Translations under genes and position numbers: made by a program
In this document: in pieces, positions 53,600 to 62,479 of the stretch
Layout of the letters: every line of letters starts with the position of its first letter
Numbering within the stretch: position 1 is the stretch's first letter
The notes under the pieces: model-generated
Databases searched by the model: none
Told to the model about the DNA's origin: nothing
What the model saw: the letters and a program-made list of their open reading frames with translations, nothing else
DNA from: UBA2882 sp051877575
Lineage (GTDB): Bacteria; Bacillota; Clostridia; Lachnospirales; Lachnospiraceae
Direction of reading: 5' to 3'
NCBI GenBank assembly: GCA_051877575.1
Contig: JBJEJA010000052.1
Coordinates: 1 to 64,000 of the forward strand
DNA length: 64,000 nucleotides

Positions 53600-53807
53600 G
53601 GATGCAATGATCAATGAAATCCTGAAACATCTGGATGCTGAAACCGGACAAGGCGTTGTCAGGATGAGTGTACAGATGGATGACAAGGCCGAAACACCGA
53701 AACAGATTGATCACGGATGCTGTCATATGTACGGGAGACCTGCCAATGAAACGGTAGGTCTGTTGGATATGTATACGGATATCAGTCAGGGAGAAAACGA
53801 CCGTTGA
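53592..53807 (+). CDS. Small Cys-containing protein, paralogue of the one in the pfl operon
   Basis: 71 residues from ATG 53592, with AGGAGG 7 bp upstream. It opens MDEDAMINEILKHLD, the same block that opens the small protein at 13736 (9 of the first 15 residues identical, the rest similar). A strand VVRMSVQMDD and a Cys pair in HGCCHMYG follow. The start inside the preceding gene and the good ribosome binding site support a real gene. It precedes the hybrid kinase by 28 bp. The function is unknown; a metal-binding or sensory partner is only a guess. Confidence 0.82.
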   Translation: MDEDAMINEILKHLDAETGQGVVRMSVQMDDKAETPKQIDHGCCHMYGRPANETVGLLDMYTDISQGENDR

Positions 53808-53835
53808 TGTACAGGAGACGGATAGGGGGATCAGA

Positions 53836-56430
53836 ATGTATGCGATTATAAATGTAGTACAATTTTTTGGGGTTATTGTAGGCTTTCTGACCATAGTGAT
53901 CGTGGCGCTGCAAAAGGCATCAGAAAATCAAAAAGTTCTGCTGCTTGCCTGCAGTTGTGCTTTTTTAAGTATTTTATCTTATACTCTGGAAATCAACAGC
54001 ACATCCTTAGATGCAATGGTCCTTGCTTTAAAATTCGGATATTTGGGAAAATGCTATGTACTGCTTTTCTTTTTAATGTTTATGGCGGCATATTGTAAAG
54101 TGTCGTTCCCAAAGCCGATCTTTCGCTTTTTCCTGATCTTTAATACGGCGATGCTTGCGGTAATTATTACCTGTGAAAAACATACGCTTTATTATCGTAA
54201 TCTGCATATCGAAACGGACGGGATATTCCCGCATCTGGCCTTTGAAAAGGGAATCTGTTATTGGATGTTTATGGCGGTCATGTTGTTTCTGATGGTCTGG
54301 TATCTGGTTATTTCCGTTATTGAACTGAAAAAAAGAAACGGGAAAGAAAGAAAGCAGCTGCTTCTGCTTTCCATGGCGGGCATTGTTCCTTCCTTTATGC
54401 TGGTCGTTTATCTGACGGGAATTTTAGATGTATTCGATCCGGTTCCCATCGGGATAGTGGTTTCCTGTAGCTTACTGACGGTCAATGTAGTAAAATACGG
54501 ACTTTTGGACACAATGCAGCTGGCGAAGGAAAAGGTAATCGAGAGCACCAAAGAAGGGCTGATCATTGTAGATCCCAATTATAACCTTTTATATGTCAAT
54601 AAGGTTGCAAAGCTTCTTTTTCCGGATGTGGATGATGCGAAAAAAAGAGGAGAACGGCTAAAGGAAATATTCGGAGGGGATCAGAGAGAAGCTATCCTTG
54701 TCCTGAACGGCAGAAATTATGAAGTTCGTGTTTCGGAAATTACGGAGGACGCTTATCAGGAGACCGTAAAGGGATATTTGGCATGGATTTTTGACATGAC
54801 CTTTATCAACCGCTATACGGAAGAAATGATACGCTTGAGGCAGGAAGCGGAAAAAGCCAATCTGGCAAAGTCTTCTTTCCTGGCTCATATGTCCCATGAG
54901 ATCAGAACGCCTATGAATGCAATCATCGGATATTCGGATCTGTGTCTGAGAAGCGATTCGCAGGATGAGATTGAAAATTATGTCGGAAATATCAAAACAT
55001 CCGCGGAAACATTGTTGAATCTGATCAATGATGTGCTGGATCTTTCCAAAATAGAATCCGGAAAGATGGAATTGGTGGAATTGGAATACCCTACGGAAGC
55101 GTTGATGAGTGAGACGATTTCGGTTATCGGGCAGCAGGCACAGGCAAAAGGACTGATGTTCCGTTATATGCTGGAGGAACGTCTTCCTTCCGTATTGTAC
55201 GGAGACAAAATGCGTGTCCGGGAAATTGCGGCAAATCTATTGTCCAATGCCGTAAAATATACAAATGAAGGAACGATCTTATTTAAGATTAAGGAAATCA
55301 AAAGAATCGGAAAAGAAATCCTGTTGGAGATCATAGTGAAGGATACCGGTATTGGGATCAAAGAAGAAGATAAGGAAAAGCTTTTCCGGAAATTTGAACA
55401 ATTTGACAGCTTGAAGAATTATTCCAAAGAGGGGACCGGACTGGGACTGGCAATTGTCAAAAATCTGGCGGAACTGATGGATGGTTCGGTGGAGGTAGAA
55501 AGTACCTATGGCAGAGGCAGTATTTTCAGAGTGCGGGTATGGCAGAAGATTGCGGATAGTACGCCTGTAGGAGAGTTCCGCGGAACCAATCAGGATAAGG
55601 CGGTTTCCGCAAAAAAAGTCGGCGCAGGGCAGCAGAGAGTTCAATTCCCGCAGGCATCTGTTCTGGTGGTAGATGATAATGAGGTTAATCTAAAAGTTGC
55701 TTATGGCTTACTAAAGCTGTATGGGATAGAAGCAGAATTGTTGGAATCCGGGAAAGCCTGTTTGGAAGCGGCAGAGAACGAGAGGTATGATCTGGTGTTT
55801 ATGGATTTGATGATGCCGGAGATGGACGGCGTTGAGACGATGCACCGGTTGAGAAAGGAACGGGAAGGCTACGGGAATATTCCGATTATTGCATTGACGG
55901 CAAATACGCTTGTGGGAGTTAAGGAAGAGATGTTGGCAGAGGGATTTGATGATTTTCTTGGAAAACCCATCGAGCTGTTGGAACTGGAAAAGATTCTGGA
56001 GCGATTCTTAAAAGAAAGATGCGTATTCCTGCAGGAAGATGCCAATATCCGAAAGGGCACAAAAAAAGAAAGCGGTTATGAAATATTGATTCAGGGCGGA
56101 ATACAGGCTGAAAACGGAGAAGCATTTTGCGGAGATGCCGACGGATATCGGGTGATTCTCCAGACTTTTGCCGATCATGCGCCCAAGCAGCAGCAAATGC
56201 TTTGTGAAGCCCTGGATAAAAAAGATGTCGAACAATATGAAATTCAGGTGCATGCGCTGAAAAGTTCCGCTGCAGCAATCGGAGCGGAGCAGCTGTCTCA
56301 AATGGCGAAGGAACATGAATATGCCGTTAAGGAAGAAAATTTTCAATTTGCGGAAGAACATTTTGAAATTCTTTATAAAGCATATGAGGATGTTGTGGCG
56401 GCAATCCGGCATTATTTGCAGACATTGTAG
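53836..56430 (+). CDS. Hybrid sensor histidine kinase with REC and Hpt domains
   Basis: 864 residues. The N-terminal 7TM sensor (about 5-225) is followed by a PAS domain (about 235-335), HisKA with the phospho-accepting His354 in HMSHEIRTPMN, and HATPase (NLLSNAVKYT about 466, DTGIGI about 503, GTGLGLAIVKNL). Next come a receiver domain with Asp657 in FMDLMMPEMDG and a C-terminal Hpt with His806 in HALKSSAAAIG. This is a complete internal phosphorelay; an external response regulator is expected but not present nearby. The stimulus is unknown. It is the last gene of the 52257-56430 cassette. Confidence 0.94.
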   Translation: MYAIINVVQFFGVIVGFLTIVIVALQKASENQKVLLLACSCAFLSILSYTLEINSTSLDAMVLALKFGYLGKCYVLLFFLMFMAAYCKVSFPKPIFRFFLIFNTAMLAVIITCEKHTLYYRNLHIETDGIFPHLAFEKGICYWMFMAVMLFLMVWYLVISVIELKKRNGKERKQLLLLSMAGIVPSFMLVVYLTGILDVFDPVPIGIVVSCSLLTVNVVKYGLLDTMQLAKEKVIESTKEGLIIVDPNYNLLYVNKVAKLLFPDVDDAKKRGERLKEIFGGDQREAILVLNGRNYEVRVSEITEDAYQETVKGYLAWIFDMTFINRYTEEMIRLRQEAEKANLAKSSFLAHMSHEIRTPMNAIIGYSDLCLRSDSQDEIENYVGNIKTSAETLLNLINDVLDLSKIESGKMELVELEYPTEALMSETISVIGQQAQAKGLMFRYMLEERLPSVLYGDKMRVREIAANLLSNAVKYTNEGTILFKIKEIKRIGKEILLEIIVKDTGIGIKEEDKEKLFRKFEQFDSLKNYSKEGTGLGLAIVKNLAELMDGSVEVESTYGRGSIFRVRVWQKIADSTPVGEFRGTNQDKAVSAKKVGAGQQRVQFPQASVLVVDDNEVNLKVAYGLLKLYGIEAELLESGKACLEAAENERYDLVFMDLMMPEMDGVETMHRLRKEREGYGNIPIIALTANTLVGVKEEMLAEGFDDFLGKPIELLELEKILERFLKERCVFLQEDANIRKGTKKESGYEILIQGGIQAENGEAFCGDADGYRVILQTFADHAPKQQQMLCEALDKKDVEQYEIQVHALKSSAAAIGAEQLSQMAKEHEYAVKEENFQFAEEHFEILYKAYEDVVAAIRHYLQTL

Positions 56431-56511
56431 GAAAAAGCACCAAACAGAAGAAGGAATATTCGTGCAAATACACAAAAATGAGTTTTTGGACATGGGATTT
56501 GAATAAAGTGG

Positions 56512-56539
56512 TTGTATATTTTAGGGGGTATGTTACAAT
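56512..56539 (+). promoter_or_regulatory. Promoter of the 56622 gene
   Basis: TTGTAT, 16 bp, TACAAT. GAGAAGGAG precedes the start codon downstream. Confidence 0.5.
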
Positions 56540-56621
56540 CAGGATAAGGCTGAAATGCTATGGAAAAAGCCTGTTTTTGAGCTGAAGTGTGGGGCATCGA
56601 TGAAAGAGAAGGAGAAGGCAT

Positions 56622-57011
56622 ATGAAATGTTTTGCATGTGGAAAAGACAGCGTAGGAGAATTGTGTAATGCATGTATCAGAACCGAGGAAGTTAAGTATT
56701 CCAAGGATTGGGTATACAAAGAAGGATTGCTGATGAAAAAGACGGAAGATTTCAAGGTGGTAATATCAAGCATCCGGGTAAGCGGAAAATTTGCCATTTG
56801 TGATAATACTTCCGGTATGAATGTACGTCTGGACAGTGCTTCCCATTACATTAAAAATGTAAAGGGAGTTGTATCCGCTACATACAATAAAAAGGAATGC
56901 CCGGCAATAGCCGTGGAAAATCCCGAAACGGGTATGAAAAGATTCCTTTTGATGCCGATGTTTGACGGAAACAAGGCAGAATTGGAGGCGGCAATCAAAG
57001 CCTGTCAGTAA
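56622..57011 (+). CDS. Hypothetical protein with an N-terminal zinc ribbon
   Basis: 129 residues. KCFACGKDSVGELCNACIR gives two CxxC pairs, a treble-clef or ribbon-like zinc site, followed by a mainly beta region (VVISSIRVSGKFAICDNTSG) and a helical end. No family was identified. It has its own promoter and terminator, so it is monocistronic. Confidence 0.75.
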   Translation: MKCFACGKDSVGELCNACIRTEEVKYSKDWVYKEGLLMKKTEDFKVVISSIRVSGKFAICDNTSGMNVRLDSASHYIKNVKGVVSATYNKKECPAIAVENPETGMKRFLLMPMFDGNKAELEAAIKACQ

Positions 57012-57029
57012 AATGAAAGATTGAGCGGG

Positions 57030-57071
57030 GCTGACATCTTTTGGATATCTGAAAGATGTCGGCTTTTTTTT
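57030..57071 (+). terminator. Rho-independent terminator
   Basis: GCTGACATCTTT pairs with AAAGATGTCGGC and is followed by eight or more T. Confidence 0.9.
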
Positions 57072-57139
57072 GCATATTTTTATGATAAAAGATATAATGT
57101 AAAGAAAGTGTGAAGAAAAAAGATGAAGAGGGGATACTG

Positions 57140-58288
57140 ATGAAAGCATTGATACTATCCTGCAATACCGGGGGAGGTCATAATTCTGCGGGATTGGCCA
57201 TGAAAGAGCGGATAGAGGCAGAGGGCGGAGAAGCATATTTTTTCGATTATCTGACACTGGCAGGGGGAAAGGTGTCCCAGATTGTGGGAGACGGTTATGT
57301 GAAGCTGGTGAAAAAGACACCTGCCCTGTTTGGTTTGGTATACCGTCTTGGAGCGCTGGTCAGCAAAATGACAAAACGGTCGCCTGTGTACTATGTCAAT
57401 GGGATGATGGCAAAATATCTGGATGAATTTTTGAGACTCAATGAGTTTGATGTTATTATCATGCCTCATTTATATCCGGCAGAAACCATTACTTATATGA
57501 AAAGAAAAGGGATGGCTCTGCCTCTGACCATAGCAATCGGTACAGATTATACCTGTATTCCTTTTTGGGGAGAGACGGAATGTGATTATTATATGGTTCC
57601 CCATGAGGAGCTGACGGATGAGTTTGTTAACGGTAGAATTATACGGGAGCAGCTGTATCCTTCCGGTATTCCCGTATCCATGAAATATTTGGAGACAGTT
57701 GACAAGAAAGAGGCAAAAAAGCGCTTATATGCACATCTTGGTCTGGATAATCATCCGAAGGAACGGATTTTGCTGGTAATCGGGGGAAGCATGGGAGCGG
57801 GAAATCTCAAAGTACTTACCAGAATGATCTATCTGTTGAAAAAGCGCAGAGACCGCATGATCGTAATCTGCGGCAGCAATGAAATGATGAGGAAACGCTT
57901 GGCACGTATATTCAGAAAAAAGGACAGCGTGATGATACTGGGAAAAACCGATGAAATGCCTTTGTTTATGAAAGCTGCCGATGTGATTTATACGAAACCG
58001 GGCGGACTGACAACAACGGAAGCAGCGGTAACGGGCAGTGCGTTGGTACTGACGAATCCTATCCCCGGTTGTGAAACCCAAAACCGGCGTTTCTTCAGAA
58101 AGCACGGGTTATGTGTCAGCGGACGTAATCTTTATGTTCAGGCAGCTGCGGGAATCCGTCTTTTAAACGATGAGGAGAAGACGAAACGGATGAAAGAGAA
58201 ACAACATGAGGTGCTTCCGCAGGATGCATCGCTTGCGATTTATCGTTTTATAGAAGAAAAATTGCGGGAAAGGAATGAAAACGCATGA
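57140..58288 (+). CDS. Diacylglycerol glycosyltransferase, MGDG synthase/UgtP-like
   Basis: 382 residues from ATG 57140, with GAGGGG upstream. It opens ALILSCNTGGGHNSAGLAM, the MGDG-synthase N-terminal signature. AIGTDYTCIPFWGETECDYY follows, and the GT28-type C-terminal domain has KPGGLTTTEAAVTGSALVL and LTNPIPGCETQN for UDP-sugar binding. It probably adds sugar to diacylglycerol to make membrane glycolipid. It overlaps the PlsY-like gene by 4 bp, linking glycolipid and phospholipid synthesis. Confidence 0.87.
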   Translation: MKALILSCNTGGGHNSAGLAMKERIEAEGGEAYFFDYLTLAGGKVSQIVGDGYVKLVKKTPALFGLVYRLGALVSKMTKRSPVYYVNGMMAKYLDEFLRLNEFDVIIMPHLYPAETITYMKRKGMALPLTIAIGTDYTCIPFWGETECDYYMVPHEELTDEFVNGRIIREQLYPSGIPVSMKYLETVDKKEAKKRLYAHLGLDNHPKERILLVIGGSMGAGNLKVLTRMIYLLKKRRDRMIVICGSNEMMRKRLARIFRKKDSVMILGKTDEMPLFMKAADVIYTKPGGLTTTEAAVTGSALVLTNPIPGCETQNRRFFRKHGLCVSGRNLYVQAAAGIRLLNDEEKTKRMKEKQHEVLPQDASLAIYRFIEEKLRERNENA

Positions 58289-58875
58289 GGGAAGCCGGCA
58301 TTATCATTTTAGGCTATCTTTTGGGAAGTATTTTATTTGGAGAGGTTTTCTTAAAACTATTAAAAAAGAAAGATATTCACCGGGAGGGGAAAGACGGCAA
58401 TCCGGGAACCTTCAATGCTTTTGCGGCCGGAGGTGTATTGTGCGGAGTCCTGACGTTGGTCTGCGACATGGCAAAGGGGATGCTTCCCGTTGCATTGTTC
58501 CTTTACTGCAACGGAGGAGACAGAACGGACTGGATGTTGATTCCGGCCATGGTAGCGCCGGTACTTGGACATGCCTTTCCGATCTACAAAGGTTTTCGGG
58601 GAGGCGGCAAAGCAATTGCAGTTAGCTTTGGCTCACTACTGGGGTTTGTTCCGGATGTTATACCGGCGTTGATACCTGCCGTATTTTATCTGCTGTTTTC
58701 CGCAATAAAGGTACAGCCCCATGCCAAAAGATCCATCTTTACTTTTTCCTGCAGTATCGTCGTTGCGTTATTTGCCATTAAGGAGTATGCGGTCAAAATA
58801 GGCATGCTCCTGATCAGTGCGGTGGTCGTGGGAAAGCATATACCGTCTGCGCTTCAGAAGGAAGTCGAGTGTTAA
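58285..58875 (+). CDS. PlsY-like glycerol-3-phosphate acyltransferase, divergent
   Basis: 196 residues with about five membrane helices. GSILFGEVFLKLLKKKDIH and the active-site block GKDGNPGTFNAFAAGG stand in place of the canonical GSGNIGATN. A later GHAFPIYKGFRGGGKAIAVS corresponds to GHxFPVFxxFKGGKG. These are the three cytoplasmic PlsY motifs, but altered. PlsY acylates glycerol-3-phosphate using acyl-phosphate. A second canonical copy elsewhere in the genome is likely. It forms an operon with the glycosyltransferase. Confidence 0.8.
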   Translation: MREAGIIILGYLLGSILFGEVFLKLLKKKDIHREGKDGNPGTFNAFAAGGVLCGVLTLVCDMAKGMLPVALFLYCNGGDRTDWMLIPAMVAPVLGHAFPIYKGFRGGGKAIAVSFGSLLGFVPDVIPALIPAVFYLLFSAIKVQPHAKRSIFTFSCSIVVALFAIKEYAVKIGMLLISAVVVGKHIPSALQKEVEC

Positions 58876-58881
58876 TATAAA

Positions 58882-58911
58882 TTGACAATCATTACTGTAT
58901 AAAGGTAAAAT
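58882..58911 (+). promoter_or_regulatory. Promoter of carB
   Basis: Perfect TTGACA, 18 bp, TAAAAT, about 40 bp upstream of the start. No PyrR-type attenuator is seen in the short leader. Confidence 0.68.
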
Positions 58912-58950
58912 AATGAACAAAGAAAAGTGCATAAACAGGAGGAAAATATT

Positions 58951-61900
58951 GTGCCAAAAAGAACAGATATCCATAAAGTATTAATTATCGGATCGGGACC
59001 GATCATCATAGGACAGGCCTGCGAGTTTGACTATTCGGGAACACAGGCGTGTAAAGCCCTTCGAAAACTGGGATATGAAATCGTATTGGTCAATTCCAAT
59101 CCGGCTACGATCATGACGGATCCGGAAACTGCCGATGTGACATATATTGAGCCTTTGAATGTAGAAAGACTGGAACAGATCATTGCTAAAGAACGTCCGG
59201 ATGCACTGCTTCCAAATCTGGGAGGACAGTCCGGTCTGAACCTGTGTGCCGAATTGAATAAAGCCGGTATTCTGGATAAATACGGGGTCAAGGTAATCGG
59301 TGTCCAGGTGGATGCCATTGAACGCGGTGAAGACCGTATCGAATTTAAAAAGACAATGGATAAACTGGGAATTGAAATGGCACGAAGTGAAGTAGCCTAT
59401 TCCGTGGATGAGGCCCTTGCCATTGCCGACAAGCTGGGATATCCGGTTGTATTGCGTCCGGCCTATACCATGGGCGGTGCAGGCGGAGGTCTGGTATACA
59501 ATAAAGAAGAACTGAAGACGGTTTGTGCCAGAGGGCTTCAGGCCAGTCTGGTAGGGCAGGTACTGGTAGAGGAATCCATTCTGGGCTGGGAGGAGCTGGA
59601 GCTGGAGGTTGTCCGCGATGCAGACAATAATATTATCACCGTTTGTTTTATCGAAAATATCGATCCCCTCGGTGTGCATACCGGGGATTCTTTCTGCTCG
59701 GCACCGATGCTGACGATCTCCGAGGAATGTCAGAAGAGACTGCAGGAGCAGGCATATAAAATCGTAGAATCCGTTCAGGTCATCGGCGGTACCAATGTAC
59801 AATTTGCCCACGACCCGGTTTCGGACCGTATCATTGTCATCGAGATCAATCCCCGTACATCCCGGTCTTCCGCTCTGGCATCCAAAGCAACGGGCTTTCC
59901 CATTGCGCTGGTTTCCGCAATGCTGGCCACGGGACTGACGCTTAAGGATATTCCCTGTGGGAAATACGGCACGTTGGATAAATATGTGCCGGACGGAGAT
60001 TATGTGGTCATCAAATTTGCCCGTTGGGCATTTGAGAAGTTTAAGGGTGTTGAGGATAAGCTGGGAACCCAGATGCGCGCTGTAGGCGAGGTTATGAGTA
60101 TCGGTAAAACTTATAAGGAGGCTTTCCAGAAAGCAATCCGTTCTCTGGAGACAGGCCGCTATGGACTGGGACATGCTAAGAACTTTGACTCTCTGGATAA
60201 GGAAGAGCTGCTCAAAAGGCTGGCGACACCTTCCAGTGAACGTCACTTCCTGATGTATGAGGCACTCCGCAAAGGAGCTTCTGTAGAGGAAATCTTTGAA
60301 TTAACCAAGGTAAAATCTTATTTTATTGAACAGATGAAAGAGCTGGTAGAGGAAGAGGAAGCACTGCTTGCCTGCAAAGGAAGTATGCCGGCCGACGATA
60401 TGCTGATCACAGCAAAGAAGGATGGATTTTCCGATAAGTATTTAAGCCGGCTTCTGGAGATACCCGAAGAGGATATCCGTAACCGCCGCATCGAGCTGGG
60501 CGTGGAGGAAGCATGGGAAGGCGTTCATGTAAGCGGAACCGAAGACAGTGCTTACTATTATTCCACATATAATGCACCGGATAAGAACCCGGTCAATACA
60601 GAAAAACCCAAGATCATGATTTTGGGCGGCGGGCCCAACCGCATCGGACAGGGCATCGAGTTTGACTACTGCTGCGTACATGCATCTCTGGCTCTGAAGA
60701 AGCTGGGATTTGAGACAATCATTGTAAACTGTAATCCCGAGACCGTATCCACGGATTATGATACTTCCGATAAGCTGTACTTTGAGCCTTTGACGTTGGA
60801 AGATGTACTGAGCATTTACAAGAAAGAGAAACCTTTGGGTGTGATTGCACAGTTTGGCGGACAGACACCCTTGAATCTGGCGGCAGAGCTGGAGAAAAAC
60901 GGAGTGAAGATTTTAGGAACGGCGCCGTCTGTGATCGATCTTGCCGAAGATAGGGATCTGTTCCGTGAAATGATGGAGAAGCTGGAAATTCCCATGCCGG
61001 AGTCGGGAATGGCGGTGGATGTGCAGGAAGCGATCGATATCGCCAATCAAATCGGATATCCCGTTATGGTTCGTCCTTCTTATGTACTGGGCGGACGCGG
61101 TATGGAAGTGGTTTACGATGATGAAAGCATGACCGAATACATGAAGGCGGCAGTTGGTGTAACGCCTGACCGCCCCATTCTGATCGACCGGTTCTTAAAT
61201 CATGCGTTGGAATGTGAAGCAGATGCCATCAGTGACGGCACCCATGCATTTGTACCGGCTGTCATGGAGCATATCGAGCTTGCGGGCATCCATTCCGGAG
61301 ACTCTGCATGTATCATTCCTTCGGTACACATTTCCGAAGAAAATGTGAGAATCATTAAGGAATATACGAGAAAGATTGCGGAAGAAATGCATGTCAAAGG
61401 TCTCATGAACATGCAGTATGCCATTGAAAACGGAAAAGTGTACGTATTGGAGGCGAATCCCAGAGCATCCCGTACCGTTCCGCTGGTATCCAAGGTATGC
61501 AACATCCGTATGGTTCCTCTGGCAACGGATATTATTACCTCCGAGATTACCGGCCGTCCTTCCCCCGTACCGGGATTAAAGGATCAGGAGATTCCTTATT
61601 ACGGAGTGAAAGAAGCGGTATTTCCTTTCAATATGTTCCAGGAGGTTGATCCTGTTCTCGGACCGGAAATGCGTTCTACCGGAGAGGTATTGGGCTTATC
61701 CCGTTCCTATGGAGAAGCTTTCTACAAGGCACAGGAGGCGATTCAGTCCAAACTGCCATTGGAAGGAACCGTGTTAATTTCCGTCAATGATAAAGATAAA
61801 GATGAAGTTGTGGAAGTGGCAACAAGCCTTGCGAACGACGGTTTTCGTATCGTAGCTACCGGAGGTACTTATGATATTCTGTCTGCAGCGGGACTGGAAG

Positions 61901-62175
61901 TAACCAAAGTCAAAAAGATATATGAGGGACGGCCCAATGTGGCAGACCTGATTACAAACGGAGAAATTCAGATGGTTGTAAATTCACCCATCGGAAAAAA
62001 TACCCTTCATGATGACGGTTACTTAAGAAAAGCGGCAATCAAGGCAAAAGTACCTTATATGACAACGATTGCTGCGGCAAAAGCCACGGCGGAGGGAATA
62101 CATTATATTAAGTCCAATACAAGCGGCAAATTGAAATCCCTGCAGGAACTGCATAGTGAAATTCATGATAAATAG
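58951..62175 (+). CDS. carB: Carbamoyl-phosphate synthase large subunit
   Basis: 1074 residues from GTG 58951, with CAGGAGG 7 bp upstream; the longer frame is not needed. Two ATP-grasp halves are present, each with its GGGPNRIGQG- or GSGPIIIGQA-type start, GYPVVLRPAYTMGGAGGG (first half) and GYPVMVRPSYVLGGRGME (second), and an MGS-like allosteric domain from about residue 935. It makes carbamoyl phosphate from glutamine-derived ammonia, bicarbonate and ATP for pyrimidines and arginine. carA is not adjacent within this window. Confidence 0.97.
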   Translation: MPKRTDIHKVLIIGSGPIIIGQACEFDYSGTQACKALRKLGYEIVLVNSNPATIMTDPETADVTYIEPLNVERLEQIIAKERPDALLPNLGGQSGLNLCAELNKAGILDKYGVKVIGVQVDAIERGEDRIEFKKTMDKLGIEMARSEVAYSVDEALAIADKLGYPVVLRPAYTMGGAGGGLVYNKEELKTVCARGLQASLVGQVLVEESILGWEELELEVVRDADNNIITVCFIENIDPLGVHTGDSFCSAPMLTISEECQKRLQEQAYKIVESVQVIGGTNVQFAHDPVSDRIIVIEINPRTSRSSALASKATGFPIALVSAMLATGLTLKDIPCGKYGTLDKYVPDGDYVVIKFARWAFEKFKGVEDKLGTQMRAVGEVMSIGKTYKEAFQKAIRSLETGRYGLGHAKNFDSLDKEELLKRLATPSSERHFLMYEALRKGASVEEIFELTKVKSYFIEQMKELVEEEEALLACKGSMPADDMLITAKKDGFSDKYLSRLLEIPEEDIRNRRIELGVEEAWEGVHVSGTEDSAYYYSTYNAPDKNPVNTEKPKIMILGGGPNRIGQGIEFDYCCVHASLALKKLGFETIIVNCNPETVSTDYDTSDKLYFEPLTLEDVLSIYKKEKPLGVIAQFGGQTPLNLAAELEKNGVKILGTAPSVIDLAEDRDLFREMMEKLEIPMPESGMAVDVQEAIDIANQIGYPVMVRPSYVLGGRGMEVVYDDESMTEYMKAAVGVTPDRPILIDRFLNHALECEADAISDGTHAFVPAVMEHIELAGIHSGDSACIIPSVHISEENVRIIKEYTRKIAEEMHVKGLMNMQYAIENGKVYVLEANPRASRTVPLVSKVCNIRMVPLATDIITSEITGRPSPVPGLKDQEIPYYGVKEAVFPFNMFQEVDPVLGPEMRSTGEVLGLSRSYGEAFYKAQEAIQSKLPLEGTVLISVNDKDKDEVVEVATSLANDGFRIVATGGTYDILSAAGLEVTKVKKIYEGRPNVADLITNGEIQMVVNSPIGKNTLHDDGYLRKAAIKAKVPYMTTIAAAKATAEGIHYIKSNTSGKLKSLQELHSEIHDK

Positions 62176-62431
62176 AAATTCATAAAAAATAGAAAAAGAT
62201 GTGTTAAAAAAGGGTGGGACTGTGGATTTTTCAGCACAAATACTGAGAGAATACAGAGAAGATTTGATGTGAGGGAATCAACAGGTTCCTGCCCCAGATA
62301 ATTTGGAAGTATTTCACGATAAATGGACATGAAAATACACTTTCAAATAAAAAATGGCAGGGTATAAAATTCCTTTGTTTACAAATACTACTAGCACGCA
62401 AGTAGAAAATGTAAACGGAGGAAATTTTTAT

Positions 62432-62473
62432 ATGAAAGCTACGGGTGCTCAAGTTATACTAATGTTAGGTTAG
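62432..62473 (+). CDS. Short leader ORF (13 codons) before the parM attenuator
   Basis: ATG at 62432 follows GGAGG with about 10 bp spacing and encodes MKATGAQVILMLG before a TAG stop. A stem GTTTACA/TGTAAAC (62377-62416) closes just upstream of its ribosome binding site. The strong site and position at the head of a hairpin-rich leader suggest a regulatory leader peptide. Confidence 0.45.
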   Translation: MKATGAQVILMLG

Positions 62474-62479
62474 AAGAAA

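Noticed and set aside
58981..60246. 421-residue open frame antisense to carB
   Set aside because: It has no family-like motifs and an atypical composition, and it lies entirely opposite a certain gene. It is a shadow of carB codon use.
62222..62272. 16-codon frame from GTG resembling the start of a helix-turn-helix regulator
   Set aside because: It is too short and has only a weak ribosome binding site. It may be a remnant cut by the island but cannot be supported.
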